Shown in pieces: positions 18,515-28,093 of a DNA stretch of 64,000 bases. The stretch is from Paenibacillus sp. S150 (lineage in GTDB: Bacteria > Bacillota > Bacilli > Paenibacillales > Paenibacillaceae): the NCBI RefSeq assembly GCF_019352175.1, contig NZ_JACBYI010000007.1, positions 1 through 64,000 on the forward strand, given 5' to 3'. A model generated the notes under the pieces. That model made no database searches, was not told the DNA's origin, and saw nothing but the letters and a program-made list of their open reading frames with translations. Each line of letters begins with the position of its first letter. The first letter of the stretch is position 1. The position numbers were made by a program, and so were the translations under genes.

Positions 18515-20746
18515 TTAGGGTGATACAGGATCTAATCTAAGGTTTTCAACAGAGAGAGCTAGTATTCTTTCATCTTCATTCATTTTCAAACTTTGAGGAG
18601 ATGAAGCATCTGGTAATATCAGCGATATCTTAAGTTGATCGCTTATTATTTCTTTTGGAATACTAAATTGATAAGTATCATTCGACGTAATGCTTAGTTC
18701 TTTAATCTTTTGATTATTTGCATACACAATTAAACGTTGTTCTTTTATCTCTCCTCCAAGAAGCGGCGACATCTTCATAGATAATACAAGATCTGTCTCG
18801 GGATTTTTTAGGGTAAACAATAAATCCGCTTGTTTACCTTCTGTCCATGTAGCATTTTCTTCAGCAAAGCTCCACCCTGCAGCTTTAATCAAATGCGAAT
18901 TCCCAGTAGCACCAAAACTTATAATGCTTCCAACTTTATAATCAAAGCCGTATAAATTCATATTCAAGCTATTTAGTTGTGGATCAAGTGCACCATTTGG
19001 TATAAATAAATTATAACCATCCGCTGATAAGAATAAATCGTTATCTTTTTTGTTTAGAATAGTTTGTTCAAATAAAAAATTATCAACTATATAAACACTT
19101 TTCGAATCCCAAATACCATTTCTAAAATTCTCCACTAGCTTGTTATTATAAAGTTCTTTCTTTTTAAAATCATCTCTTGCGGTATAAACAGCATTTATTG
19201 TCATACCTTTTTGAGCTGCTATCATTGAGAAAGCAACATAATTATTACTTACATTCGCAGGAACAAAAACAATGTTTCGGTAGGTATCATTATTTATCTT
19301 TTCCCATACATCTGTTCTCAGAGGGCTTTCCCATGCTGTATCACTCGCATACATATTATGAAAATCATTGAATTTTCCCGAAAGATCTGCAAACTGGATG
19401 GATAGGGCTAAAGCAAAAAAAACTAAAGCCCCCTTGGTTTTCATAGTTTTTAGTAATGAGGACAATATAAATAAGAGTAACATGTAATATACGGGCCAAA
19501 AAAATCTCCCCGATGCTCTTACTATGCTGCATAATTTCAGTAGCGCTTCAGGCAATGGAATCACAAATAATGTTTTCCCCGAAAAGGTTATTACGTTACT
19601 TAATGCAGTCACTGTAAATATTATAATAATTATTATTAACCCTTTTTTACCTTTCATATTAATTTTCCCGTTATTAAGCGTTGTATACATTGAGCAAATT
19701 AGTAGCAGGATTACCCCACTCCCTAAATAATTAAACCCTTCATATTGTCCAGGTGTTGCTGTCAGTTGATCCTTTAAAAAATAATGTGACCATCCTTGAG
19801 GATTGAATAACGAATTAAGATTCATCGAATAAACACCAAAACCATCGGCTGTTCCAGATGAACCTATGTAAAAGTATCCAATCAACCAAAGAGTAATTAT
19901 GATTAGACTTCCTGCGGTGAAAAGATATAAAAAAGTCATCCTCAAATTTAAATCTTTGGAGACTAACATCTCTAACACCTTTACTACAAAAATTAAAAAA
20001 CACATAATGAATAGATATGGATGTACTAGAAGGCTAATAAACAATAGTAAAAGCCATTTCAGATGATTATAGGGAGACCTATGAAGATATAATGAAGCCA
20101 AAATTATCCAGTGGCCCATCAATGCTTCATGTCCATATGCACGCCATAACATTATGGGACTCATTATAAAAAACATTGTTCCGAGAATCTGTAGTGATAT
20201 GTTTCGAGTCAATTTTCTCATTAGCAATAAACTAAAGAAACCTTGTAAAATGTAGCAAATTAAAATCCATAAACCCAAATATTGAAATGTATCAGGTAGG
20301 AATATATTAAAAACCTTAAATATAAACGCCAAAAGAGGAATAGAATCTGTATAAGTAACAGTGGTTCCGATAGGAGTATTCAATGAATTTATTACTGCTG
20401 GTGGAAAGCTCCATGGGTCATTTCTAAAAAAATGCCATCCAAGAAAATGCTGTGCAGGATCACCTCTCTTTAAAAGCCAGTTTATAGCGGATGTATCCAA
20501 TACTTTGGGACTTAAAACGTTAATAAAAAAAACTGCTCCCAGTCCACTACTAATTATTAATCCAATAGAAGTATAGTGTTTGTCTTGAAGAATAGCTTTT
20601 TCAAAAAAAAGAAAAAAAACACTTATTAGTAATGAAAGACCTAGAGCTGTATACACAGCACCATACTTCAAGCCAAAAATCAGAACAACAATTAATATAA
20701 AAAGAGTGATAATATAATTTTTTTTATTTAATAAGCTAAAGTTCAT
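18515..20746 (-). CDS. Polytopic membrane protein, DUF6311/GT-C-like
   Basis: A 743-residue protein. Residues 1-450 hold roughly ten to twelve membrane helices. Between helices there is GDPAQHFLGWHFFRNDPWSFP, which is characteristic of DUF6311 membrane proteins, and acidic and aromatic loops such as YGHEALMGHW resembling GT-C glycosyltransferases. The C-terminal 290 residues look like an extracytoplasmic domain rich in beta strands (from about NDTYRNIVFVPAN), perhaps sugar-binding. GT-C enzymes use polyprenyl-phosphate sugars, and the neighbour at 17242 makes such donors, so the pair may decorate the glycan outside the membrane. The ATG at 20746 has GGAGGG close upstream; earlier in-frame starts lack a site. 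Function is inference; the family link is moderately sure. Confidence 0.7.
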   Translation of the reverse strand: MNFSLLNKKNYIITLFILIVVLIFGLKYGAVYTALGLSLLISVFFLFFEKAILQDKHYTSIGLIISSGLGAVFFINVLSPKVLDTSAINWLLKRGDPAQHFLGWHFFRNDPWSFPPAVINSLNTPIGTTVTYTDSIPLLAFIFKVFNIFLPDTFQYLGLWILICYILQGFFSLLLMRKLTRNISLQILGTMFFIMSPIMLWRAYGHEALMGHWIILASLYLHRSPYNHLKWLLLLFISLLVHPYLFIMCFLIFVVKVLEMLVSKDLNLRMTFLYLFTAGSLIIITLWLIGYFYIGSSGTADGFGVYSMNLNSLFNPQGWSHYFLKDQLTATPGQYEGFNYLGSGVILLLICSMYTTLNNGKINMKGKKGLIIIIIIFTVTALSNVITFSGKTLFVIPLPEALLKLCSIVRASGRFFWPVYYMLLLFILSSLLKTMKTKGALVFFALALSIQFADLSGKFNDFHNMYASDTAWESPLRTDVWEKINNDTYRNIVFVPANVSNNYVAFSMIAAQKGMTINAVYTARDDFKKKELYNNKLVENFRNGIWDSKSVYIVDNFLFEQTILNKKDNDLFLSADGYNLFIPNGALDPQLNSLNMNLYGFDYKVGSIISFGATGNSHLIKAAGWSFAEENATWTEGKQADLLFTLKNPETDLVLSMKMSPLLGGEIKEQRLIVYANNQKIKELSITSNDTYQFSIPKEIISDQLKISLILPDASSPQSLKMNEDERILALSVENLRLDPVSP

Positions 20747-20884
20747 GTTCCCTCCAAGGGTTTTGATATAAATGTAATTATTCATGTCCAATAAATCCAA
20801 ATATTATATAAATCCCAGTATATACGCCTCTCCTTGGTAAAATAACCAGGAATCAGGAAAGCCGAAAGCTATATGGTTCATTCT

Positions 20885-21841
20885 TTAAATTTTACCCGTA
20901 ACATATGTGAGTTTTAAGATTATATTATCTACAAAGGATTGTCTGTAAAAGGGAAATGATCTAGTATACATTATACGATGAATCCAGTGTCTTTCAAGTT
21001 TCTCCAATAAGGTCTCAATAATTCTGATATTGTCAGAATTTAGTTTAGAATAAAAGCAGGAAATAAATTCACTGATCTGATTCTTACGTATATAAAGATT
21101 TTTACCTGCAGTGTAGTTTTGATATTTATTTTTGAGCCTTGCTTTCAATGATCCATTTTCTCCTCCTAACACATTAGCAGAGTGTTGCCTGTAAAGAATA
21201 TATGGATCTTTGTCAAAAACAACTTTTCCGAAGACAGAAACACATAGATACATCCACCAATCATGCATAATGACATGATCCTGGTTCAGAGGGAGATGAT
21301 TCGCAATAAGATCCAGAGTACTGCGATTTATCACAGTCGTGCAACCAACAGCCACATTTTCTACCATTGCGTTATACATAGTCAATGGCTTACGAGGAAC
21401 TTTAGGCCAGGTAGCTAAAGGAGCAAGATCATTGTCAACCATCTGTGTAACAGAGCAATACATTAAGGGCTCTTCCTTATTATCATACCCTTTTTCATTC
21501 ATTAAACTAATGGCTTGAAACAATTTATTTTTCTTCCACACATCGTCCTGATCGCAAAATGAAAAATAATCATAATCGATTCCCTTTTCAAATGCGTACT
21601 TTATCAATTCAAAAAAGCTACCTTTCGCTCCGAGATTTTCTCCTCTATATAAGGAGATACTCCCACGATATCTCGATTGATACCGCTGTATAATGTCCAA
21701 TGTAGAATCAGCAGAACCATCATCTCTTATCAGGATTTCTATCTGAACCTCATCTTGACTCAGTAGACTATCGAGTTGTTCCTCTAAATAATCTTTTCCA
21801 TTGTATGTGGAAAGCAACACTAAGACTCGAGGTTTATTCAC
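20885..21841 (-). CDS. Glycosyltransferase family 2 (RfbF/rhamnosyl- or glucosyltransferase-like)
   Basis: A 318-residue GT2 enzyme. It starts RVLVLLSTYNGKDYLEEQLD and has ILIRDDGSADSTLDII, the metal-binding SFCDQDDVWKKNKL (DQDDVW is typical of O-antigen and teichoic GT2 enzymes), NRSTLDLI and the HDWWMYLCVSVFGKV acceptor region, followed by YRQHSANVLGG. These features are shared with rhamnosyltransferases and with WbbL/RfbF-like enzymes. The start is GTG at 21841, with GGAGGT 7 bases upstream. It lies 59 bases after manC and 138 bases before the DUF6311-like gene. Donor sugar unknown. Confidence 0.88.
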   Translation of the reverse strand: MNKPRVLVLLSTYNGKDYLEEQLDSLLSQDEVQIEILIRDDGSADSTLDIIQRYQSRYRGSISLYRGENLGAKGSFFELIKYAFEKGIDYDYFSFCDQDDVWKKNKLFQAISLMNEKGYDNKEEPLMYCSVTQMVDNDLAPLATWPKVPRKPLTMYNAMVENVAVGCTTVINRSTLDLIANHLPLNQDHVIMHDWWMYLCVSVFGKVVFDKDPYILYRQHSANVLGGENGSLKARLKNKYQNYTAGKNLYIRKNQISEFISCFYSKLNSDNIRIIETLLEKLERHWIHRIMYTRSFPFYRQSFVDNIILKLTYVTGKI

Positions 21842-21900
21842 TAAAAATACCTCCGCATTTCATGGGTTTTCACAATTTAAAATTATCTCGTCGTAAAGTC

Positions 21901-23259
21901 TTATAAAATTGTTTTCATTATTTCTTCCCATGTTAAAGCATATCTGTTGATATCTTCTTCAACCAGTTCACCTTGTTGGATCTCAATGATCTCTAAATCC
22001 TCATTGGCTCTAATACTATGTTTCTGTCCAGCGTTTATCTTTATAACATTTCCTTCATTTACTAGTATCAGTTGATTGTCCAATACTATTTCCCCTTCAC
22101 CGCCTATGATATTCCAAGTTTCAGTTCTCTTGAGATGTTTCTGATAACTCAAACATTTACCTTTTTTTATACAGATTCTTTTTGTTAAGACTTCTTCATT
22201 TTTAGCGTTTATAGTAAAGTCCAAAACTCTAAACCATCCCCATCTACGCTCTTCATACATTGGTTTTGTTTTTATGGAACTAAGTGTATCTTTGAGATTT
22301 GGAGTCATTGAGATATCTGATACCAATATACCATCTGGACTTGCAGCTACTATTGTATTCTGTAATCCCACTAATACAATAGGTATGTCTAATTCATTTA
22401 TTAAATTGACATTTGAACAATTGGAGATTTTACCTTTACCCAAAAGTTTAGAATCCATTTCTTCTACTAATGCATCCCATGTACCCAAATCTTTCCAAGC
22501 ACCATTGTAGGGTACAACAAAAAGCGGATTCTCTTTTTCTAAAACTTCAAAATCAAAGCTGATTTTTTTCAGATCCTTATATTCCAAGAGGAGTTGTTCG
22601 TACTCTCTTGGAATACTACGATCCTCCATAATATCTTTTAAGTACTTTAAATTAAACGCGAATACTCCACAATTCCATAGCGCAGACTTTCCAATTAATT
22701 TTTGCGCTTCTTGTGCTGGTGGTTTTTCTACAAAATAGTCAACCTCAATTAATTCATCAAGTGTAGAAGAAACTAATGGAATAATATAACCATATTTCTC
22801 GGCTGGAGATGATGGTGTCACTCCAAGCAATGAAATGTTAGCTTTATTTCTCACCATCATATTTTCCAATTTAATTATATGAATAAAAAAATCATCCTCT
22901 ACATACATATCAACTGGTAGAACAACAACAATTTCATCTTCTTGTATATTTGTTCTTGATAATAAATATGAGACAGAAAGTGCAATAGCAGGAAATGTAT
23001 CCTTTCTTTCCGGTTCAATAATTAGGGGAGGACATTTCTCGATCTGAGATTGTAGCATCTCCACCTGAGACTTACTAGTTGTTATAAAAGCTGAATTTTG
23101 TAAACCTACTTTGTTTATTTGTCTCCAAACTCTTTGCACCATTGACTCATAATTAAGATCATCATTTTTCAATATCCTTAGGAATTGCTTAGATCTTGAG
23201 TCATTAGATAAAGGCCATAATCTGGTTCCAGAACCTCCAGAGAGCAAAATCAATTTCAT
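21901..23259 (-). CDS. manC: Mannose-1-phosphate guanylyltransferase / mannose-6-phosphate isomerase (ManC type)
   Basis: Makes GDP-mannose from mannose-1-phosphate and GTP, and in bifunctional members also interconverts fructose-6-P and mannose-6-P. At 452 residues the N-terminal transferase domain has LILLSGGSGTRLWPLSNDSRSKQF, IIEPERKDTFPAIAL, VVVLPVDMYVED and YFVEKPPAQEAQKL. The C-terminal cupin domain from about 345 has RRWGWFRVLD, CLSYQKHLKRTETWNIIGGEG and a histidine in AGQKHSIRA. The ATG overlaps the previous GT2 stop by 4 bases. It implies that mannose, or a GDP-mannose-derived sugar, is in the polymer made by this locus. No manB or gmd was seen nearby. One lineage-typical difference is a lysine/arginine-rich linker; nothing essential appears missing. 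Confidence 0.93.
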   Translation of the reverse strand: MKLILLSGGSGTRLWPLSNDSRSKQFLRILKNDDLNYESMVQRVWRQINKVGLQNSAFITTSKSQVEMLQSQIEKCPPLIIEPERKDTFPAIALSVSYLLSRTNIQEDEIVVVLPVDMYVEDDFFIHIIKLENMMVRNKANISLLGVTPSSPAEKYGYIIPLVSSTLDELIEVDYFVEKPPAQEAQKLIGKSALWNCGVFAFNLKYLKDIMEDRSIPREYEQLLLEYKDLKKISFDFEVLEKENPLFVVPYNGAWKDLGTWDALVEEMDSKLLGKGKISNCSNVNLINELDIPIVLVGLQNTIVAASPDGILVSDISMTPNLKDTLSSIKTKPMYEERRWGWFRVLDFTINAKNEEVLTKRICIKKGKCLSYQKHLKRTETWNIIGGEGEIVLDNQLILVNEGNVIKINAGQKHSIRANEDLEIIEIQQGELVEEDINRYALTWEEIMKTIL

Positions 23260-24488
23260 ACTACACCTCGATTATTTTTTCCTTTTTTCATGTAAAACGG
23301 TAATAATTTAATACAACCAAATATCGCCTTAACTTTAGATTTCTTCAAAGCATACTTTTGCCGCGTCGTAATTATTTCTTTCAAAACTTGAAGAGTATAC
23401 CGTATGAATTGTTTAATAAATATTGAGAACGAAAAATTTTTGAATATGAATAATAATTTATTTCTATATATATGGTATACAAAAAAAGGAGACCACTCTT
23501 GGCTACTTCCTGTATGAATATGCCTTACAACCGCCGTTGGACAGAAATATAATTTAAGTCCCAGATTCTTTACACGATAAGCAAGATCAGTATCTTCATA
23601 ATACATGAAAAAGCGTTCGTCAAATCCACCAACATCATTAAACAGCTTTCTATTCATCATCATTGCAGCACCACAACACGAATCCAACTCATAAACTTTA
23701 TTGTATTGTTGATTATCGACTTCACAAAATCCAATATCGTACCCGTCATATCTCTCATTCAAACCAGAACCTGCGTTTTGAATAAGCGTCAGTTTACCAG
23801 AAGATATCCGGTCGTCTCCCAACTCAAGCTCTTCTGTCATGGGGAAATTTTCATCTTCAATAACCCAAAAATCGGTTTCTGAATTATTCAATTTCACATA
23901 ATCAAATTTAATTTTGCAGCCTGTTTCTTTGTAGTTAATAAGTGGTAAGTAAATAGTAGTATGTCCAAAACAGGTAATTTCATTTTCACCGTATAATACG
24001 TTATTTGTAAATTTCGCATCGATTTTATATTTTTCACCGTTAATTTCTACACTTTTAGACAAAAACACTTTATCTTGCGTCTTAATATTTAATTTAATAA
24101 AGTCATAAAAGAATATTAACTTTGAGGATACTATTCCAACCTCAGAATGCGTATTGGTGAAATCACACAACTGCTTTATCCAATCTTTGGAAACAGCCGT
24201 ATCATTATTTAAAAATACTATATATTCGCCTTCCGCAAATTGAACTCCATAATTATTCCCACCAGCAAAGCCCAAATTGATCTCTGATTTAATGATTTTT
24301 AAAGAGGGTAATAAATTTTGATATTTCTCTGTTAAAAAAGATACTGAATCATCATTTGAATTATTATCAACAAAAATGATTTCAAATGTAACTTCCTTAT
24401 TGTCTAAGTTGATTAAAGAATTAAATAAATTTTCAATATACTTTTTCCCATTATAATTAACAATAACTATTGAAATATTATAAGGCAT
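23256..24488 (-). CDS. Glycosyltransferase family 2 with an inserted domain
   Basis: A 410-residue protein whose ends are a GT2 fold: ISIVIVNYNGKKYIENLF, IIFVDNNSNDDSVSF, NLGFAGGNNYG, the metal-binding FLNNDTAVSKDW, and then CCGAAMMMNRKLF and GGFDERFFMYYEDTDLAYRVK. Between residues of about 130 and 270 lies an unusual insert of beta-rich, acidic sequence (from about FYDFIKLNIKTQDK to GLNERYDGYD), which separates the donor and acceptor halves; its role is unknown. The ATG at 24488 has GAGGAG 7 bases upstream, inside the end of the GT4 gene (11-base overlap). Its end overlaps manC by 4 bases. Donor unknown; mannose is possible because of manC. Confidence 0.87.
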   Translation of the reverse strand: MPYNISIVIVNYNGKKYIENLFNSLINLDNKEVTFEIIFVDNNSNDDSVSFLTEKYQNLLPSLKIIKSEINLGFAGGNNYGVQFAEGEYIVFLNNDTAVSKDWIKQLCDFTNTHSEVGIVSSKLIFFYDFIKLNIKTQDKVFLSKSVEINGEKYKIDAKFTNNVLYGENEITCFGHTTIYLPLINYKETGCKIKFDYVKLNNSETDFWVIEDENFPMTEELELGDDRISSGKLTLIQNAGSGLNERYDGYDIGFCEVDNQQYNKVYELDSCCGAAMMMNRKLFNDVGGFDERFFMYYEDTDLAYRVKNLGLKLYFCPTAVVRHIHTGSSQEWSPFFVYHIYRNKLLFIFKNFSFSIFIKQFIRYTLQVLKEIITTRQKYALKKSKVKAIFGCIKLLPFYMKKGKNNRGVV

Positions 24489-25653
24489 TGAATATCTCCT
24501 CATTATGTTTATAGAAATTTTCAACTGAGAAAAACTCCGCACGCTCTATAGCTTGCAAAGCTAATATTTCACGTTTGTTGGAGTCGGAAATTAATTCAAG
24601 GGAATATTCCAGGAGTTCCTCCCTACTATTCCATAAGAACCCGTCTTTTCGATGATTCACTATCTCTGTTTGTCCACCTTTGTTAATGACGATTGGGACA
24701 ACACCATTACTCATTGCCTCAACTGTAGTAATTCCAAAATGTTCCATTTTATCTGGAAACATGTCACTTTCTTCATCTAGTCCTGTTGCATGCCAAAATA
24801 ATTTTGCTTTACTGTATAACTCATCAACTTCAACTAATGGTATATTTATATGAAGGTGTACAGGATAATCTTTAATCTTATTTTTAATACTTTTAACATA
24901 ATCTACATCATGCGGATTGTTAGATAGTGCGCCGACTAAGTGTAATTCCCACCCCTCAAACATTGTATGATTGGCAATGAAAAAATCCACTAATGTGTCT
25001 TGTTTTTTATTATGCGCACCAACAAAAAACCTTCCAACTGACAAAATAACATTTTCCTTCTTCGATAAATCAGCTTTAACCATTTCAGTTTCTGAAAAAA
25101 CTGGTGGATATATTGGTTTGTTCTTTTTACCAGTGTCCCAATAATGTTGCTGCCAATGATTCGTAAATAATGAGTTGGTAATAAAATAATCGTAACTATT
25201 CTTGAATTGAAAATCTAAAGAACTACCAATTATATTCTGTGGAAATTTACTGAACTTATATTTTTGAGGAGGAAACATACAGAAATAAATGTTTTTTTCG
25301 GCTTTCCCCACATGTTTACTAAGGAACATGAAATTAATGAACAAATCATATTTCTTTGTAATCCTTTCAATATACCGTTTATTTTTATAATGGCTAGTCA
25401 GTGTGTTAGCCGGAGGTAGATCCATTTTCAATATTTTTGTCTTCTCCAATCTAATGCCGAACCTTTCTTCTAAATCATTAATTGTAGGATAATCAATGGA
25501 ATGTATATTCACATTATTATAGTTATGAACCATAATGTCTATGGTGACATCCTCATAGTAAGATTCTATGAATTTGCAAAGATACCCCATATGTTTTTCC
25601 CCGCCTCCTAATGTAGGTAAATACGGGTTTAAGACAAGCACTCGTTTAGTCAA
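24478..25653 (-). CDS. Glycosyltransferase family 4
   Basis: A 391-residue GT-B transferase. The N-terminal domain begins RVLVLNPYLPTLGGGEKHMG (acceptor side glycine loop). The C-terminal domain has VILSVGRFFVGAHNKKQD, WELHLVGA, and the donor-binding stretch HFGITTVEAMSNGVVPIVINK followed by GGQTEIV, which is the E-x7-E type signature of GT4. Members include mannosyl- and rhamnosyltransferases; with manC two genes away a mannosyltransferase is plausible. Translation starts at TTG 25653, whose TTGA contains the stop of the kinase-coiled-coil gene, with GAGAGG upstream. Coupling with that gene suggests the polymerase and the terminator are made together, as WbdA and WbdD are in O9a. The substrate is inference. 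Confidence 0.9.
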   Translation of the reverse strand: MTKRVLVLNPYLPTLGGGEKHMGYLCKFIESYYEDVTIDIMVHNYNNVNIHSIDYPTINDLEERFGIRLEKTKILKMDLPPANTLTSHYKNKRYIERITKKYDLFINFMFLSKHVGKAEKNIYFCMFPPQKYKFSKFPQNIIGSSLDFQFKNSYDYFITNSLFTNHWQQHYWDTGKKNKPIYPPVFSETEMVKADLSKKENVILSVGRFFVGAHNKKQDTLVDFFIANHTMFEGWELHLVGALSNNPHDVDYVKSIKNKIKDYPVHLHINIPLVEVDELYSKAKLFWHATGLDEESDMFPDKMEHFGITTVEAMSNGVVPIVINKGGQTEIVNHRKDGFLWNSREELLEYSLELISDSNKREILALQAIERAEFFSVENFYKHNEEIFNAL

Positions 25654-27170
25654 TGATTTCCTTCCTCTCCAAGACCTTTATAAATCTGATTTAATAAGTT
25701 CTCATTTTGATGTTTCAGTTGATGGAATTCTTTTTGAATACTTTCATATACATCTACTAACTCTTTATTTTTAACCGTATTTTCATGATTTTGTCGTGCT
25801 AAATGTTTGTTTTGCAGGTCAACATTATGATATCTATCTAATATTTCAGTTAAATGAGTCTTCAAATGATTAATTTCCAGCTGATCCGATAATTTACTTT
25901 TTCCAACCTGCTCCAGTTTAAGTTCCATTTCTTGTAATCTGCTTTGTAGATCCATAATTTCTTCATTTTTCTTAAGAACGAGTTTCGACTGATATTCTTC
26001 TATCCTAACTTCATTAGACTTTTCAAGCTCTTGACTTTTGCCAAAATATTCGATGCCTATAATTTTCTTTACAACAGTTCCTCTCCAAGTCCCTTCAATC
26101 CTTCTTATTTCCTCAAGAATACTGGAAATATGAACATCCGCAGTTAGTAATGAGTTACTTAAAATATCTATTTCATTCTTTGCTTGATGTATAGAGCTTA
26201 TAAGATTGCTGTTAACTTCTTCTAAATTTTTAACTTTATTTCTGAATTCTTCAGATTGAAATTGAGCATGTATGAGCTTCGAGTTAATTTCATTTTGTTG
26301 TTGCTTAACAAAATCAATTTCTCTCTTTAGTTCTTCGTTTTTCATTAAAGTATCTGATAATGACGCTTCGTTTCTCTCTATACTAACAAGATACTCATTA
26401 GCTTGATTTTTTAATTCAGACAAATTGATAGTTTGCCGACGATATTGACTGCCTATTTCGTATTCGCGATTTCCTAAAACATACGTTTGAAAGCCTCTCT
26501 CCATTTTTTGATATTGCTCAATATTTGAAATTTTTAATTCACTAAAAACTTCCTCAATCTTCAAGAACCCTCTCAAATAATTGCCATACTTCCAAAACAA
26601 TCGACTAACACTCCGGAAAATAATATAATCCATTGGAGTATTTGCAATTAAAATCCATTCAAAATCAATAATTACCTTATTAGAATTAGATTTATTTACT
26701 AAAATATTATCAAAGGTGAGATCTACGTTTGTTTCTGAAAAACACTCAACATTCTCTAATTCAGGTTGAAATTTAAAAACCTTTAGGAATTCATTATCTG
26801 CTTGAAATTTTGGAATTACATTTGTTCCAAATGATTTTAAAAGATCAATATATTCTCTCAGATATTTAAAAAAACGATTCATATCATGAGATCTTATTGA
26901 TGACAGTAACAATCCATCCAATGTATTTCCTTCAATAAATTCAAAACGAAGTTTATCTTCCCCCAGTTTAGTTGTTCTGACAAATTCCACATTCTGATAC
27001 TTCGAATGCAATAAAGTATAATTGTTATATATATTTTGAATATGAGCATACGCCTCTTTATTTAAAGCCTGTTTTTCCACATAGATAATTCCTTGATCCT
27101 TAAGGATACTAGTTTTTATTTGAAAACAAGGAAGTCTATTTCGACTAAATTTAGAATATAAGATTTTCAT
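25650..27170 (-). CDS. Kinase-like (WbdD-type) protein with long C-terminal coiled coil
   Basis: A 506-residue protein. Residues of about 1-235 resemble the aminoglycoside-phosphotransferase/WbdD kinase fold: RFEFIEGNTLDGLL corresponds to the hinge region. The catalytic loop is NVDLTFDNILVNK (Asp150, Asn155), and the metal site is VIIDFEW (Asp169). Residues of about 250-358 and 380-495 are heptad-rich coiled coil, interrupted by a short motif GTWRGTVVKKIIGIEYFG. In Gram-negative WbdD the same order, kinase then coiled coil, caps polymannose with phosphate and measures its length. Here the methyltransferase part is the separate, 4-base-overlapping gene upstream, and the GT4 gene overlaps downstream. 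The ATG has GAGGAG 8 bases upstream. The capping and ruler role is inferred, not shown. Confidence 0.78.
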   Translation of the reverse strand: MKILYSKFSRNRLPCFQIKTSILKDQGIIYVEKQALNKEAYAHIQNIYNNYTLLHSKYQNVEFVRTTKLGEDKLRFEFIEGNTLDGLLLSSIRSHDMNRFFKYLREYIDLLKSFGTNVIPKFQADNEFLKVFKFQPELENVECFSETNVDLTFDNILVNKSNSNKVIIDFEWILIANTPMDYIIFRSVSRLFWKYGNYLRGFLKIEEVFSELKISNIEQYQKMERGFQTYVLGNREYEIGSQYRRQTINLSELKNQANEYLVSIERNEASLSDTLMKNEELKREIDFVKQQQNEINSKLIHAQFQSEEFRNKVKNLEEVNSNLISSIHQAKNEIDILSNSLLTADVHISSILEEIRRIEGTWRGTVVKKIIGIEYFGKSQELEKSNEVRIEEYQSKLVLKKNEEIMDLQSRLQEMELKLEQVGKSKLSDQLEINHLKTHLTEILDRYHNVDLQNKHLARQNHENTVKNKELVDVYESIQKEFHQLKHQNENLLNQIYKGLGEEGNH

Positions 27171-28093
27171 ACTGGGTACTCCTCACAATTTTTACAAAAC
27201 ACTAAAAATGAATTGGCGAAAAAGTCAAATTGCGCATTTTCAATAATATTGTTAAATGCTAAATATTCTTGAAAAGTTGTCACTTGATCGGAATCAAAAC
27301 TGTGAAATTCTTTATCTAAGTCACCAAAACCGGGAAGGTACTCGTCAGAAAATATTTGTGTTGGGATTTTATAATCTGGCATTGGGTAATAAAACTCATT
27401 TTCCATAAATCCCGCTTCTTTTATTAATTTCTTCAGTTCATTTTTACTGAATGTTTTAATCCCTTTGTCATCTACATAACCTTCAATACCCTCAAAACTT
27501 ATTCCTGTATGATCTTCTTTTTTTCCAGCCCAATATTTAAGACCGAATTTGTTTTCAATAGCTATAATTAGTTCTCCGCCAGGCTTTAAATATTTTTTTA
27601 TATTCTTGATAAACTGTAAATATGGATCATGAGCTTTTGTGAATTTCCCTGCATATTCCAGTACACCTATTAAAGTGATATAATCAAATTTTTGCTCGAA
27701 TATCATATTTTCCATATTACCAACGATAATTTCAAGATTATCCCGCTCACTATTTCGATGAGCATTTATTTCAGCTCTTTTCTTAGACAGTTCTACAGCA
27801 ACTACTTTTTTGTTTTTTTCACATAATACTCCAGTTATTCCACCACAACCCGCACCTACCTCTAAAAGTGTACTTTCAGTTTTAAAAGGAAACCATTCCA
27901 GTAAGTTGTATCGATAGGGAGTTAAGTGGTATAGTATTGGCCATCTGTGGTCACTAATAAGAACATTATTAATCTCACTCTTACCCTTTTTGACTATAGA
28001 GAGCAATTCATCTTCAATTTCTCCGTCACTATATTCATCTTGCCCTGTATAAAAATCCAGGTTCAGATATACATTTCCAATCTTTTCTTTCAT
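27167..28093 (-). CDS. SAM-dependent methyltransferase, probable glycan-capping enzyme
   Basis: A 308-residue class I methyltransferase. Motif I is LLEVGAGCGGIT (about residues 76-87), followed by VVAVELSKKRAEIN with the acidic ribose contact, NLEIIVGNMENM, the FDYITLIGVLEY motif, and LKPGGELIIAIENKFGLKYW. The following stretch KEDHTGISFEGIEGY is one I associate with methyltransferases in surface polysaccharide loci. It overlaps wzt by 4 bases at its start and the kinase-coiled-coil gene by 4 bases at its end. This gene order equals the domain order of WbdD, whose methyltransferase caps the terminal sugar and signals export through Wzt. Acceptor sugar and dependence on prior phosphorylation are not visible from sequence. 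Confidence 0.88.
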   Translation of the reverse strand: MKEKIGNVYLNLDFYTGQDEYSDGEIEDELLSIVKKGKSEINNVLISDHRWPILYHLTPYRYNLLEWFPFKTESTLLEVGAGCGGITGVLCEKNKKVVAVELSKKRAEINAHRNSERDNLEIIVGNMENMIFEQKFDYITLIGVLEYAGKFTKAHDPYLQFIKNIKKYLKPGGELIIAIENKFGLKYWAGKKEDHTGISFEGIEGYVDDKGIKTFSKNELKKLIKEAGFMENEFYYPMPDYKIPTQIFSDEYLPGFGDLDKEFHSFDSDQVTTFQEYLAFNNIIENAQFDFFANSFLVFCKNCEEYPV

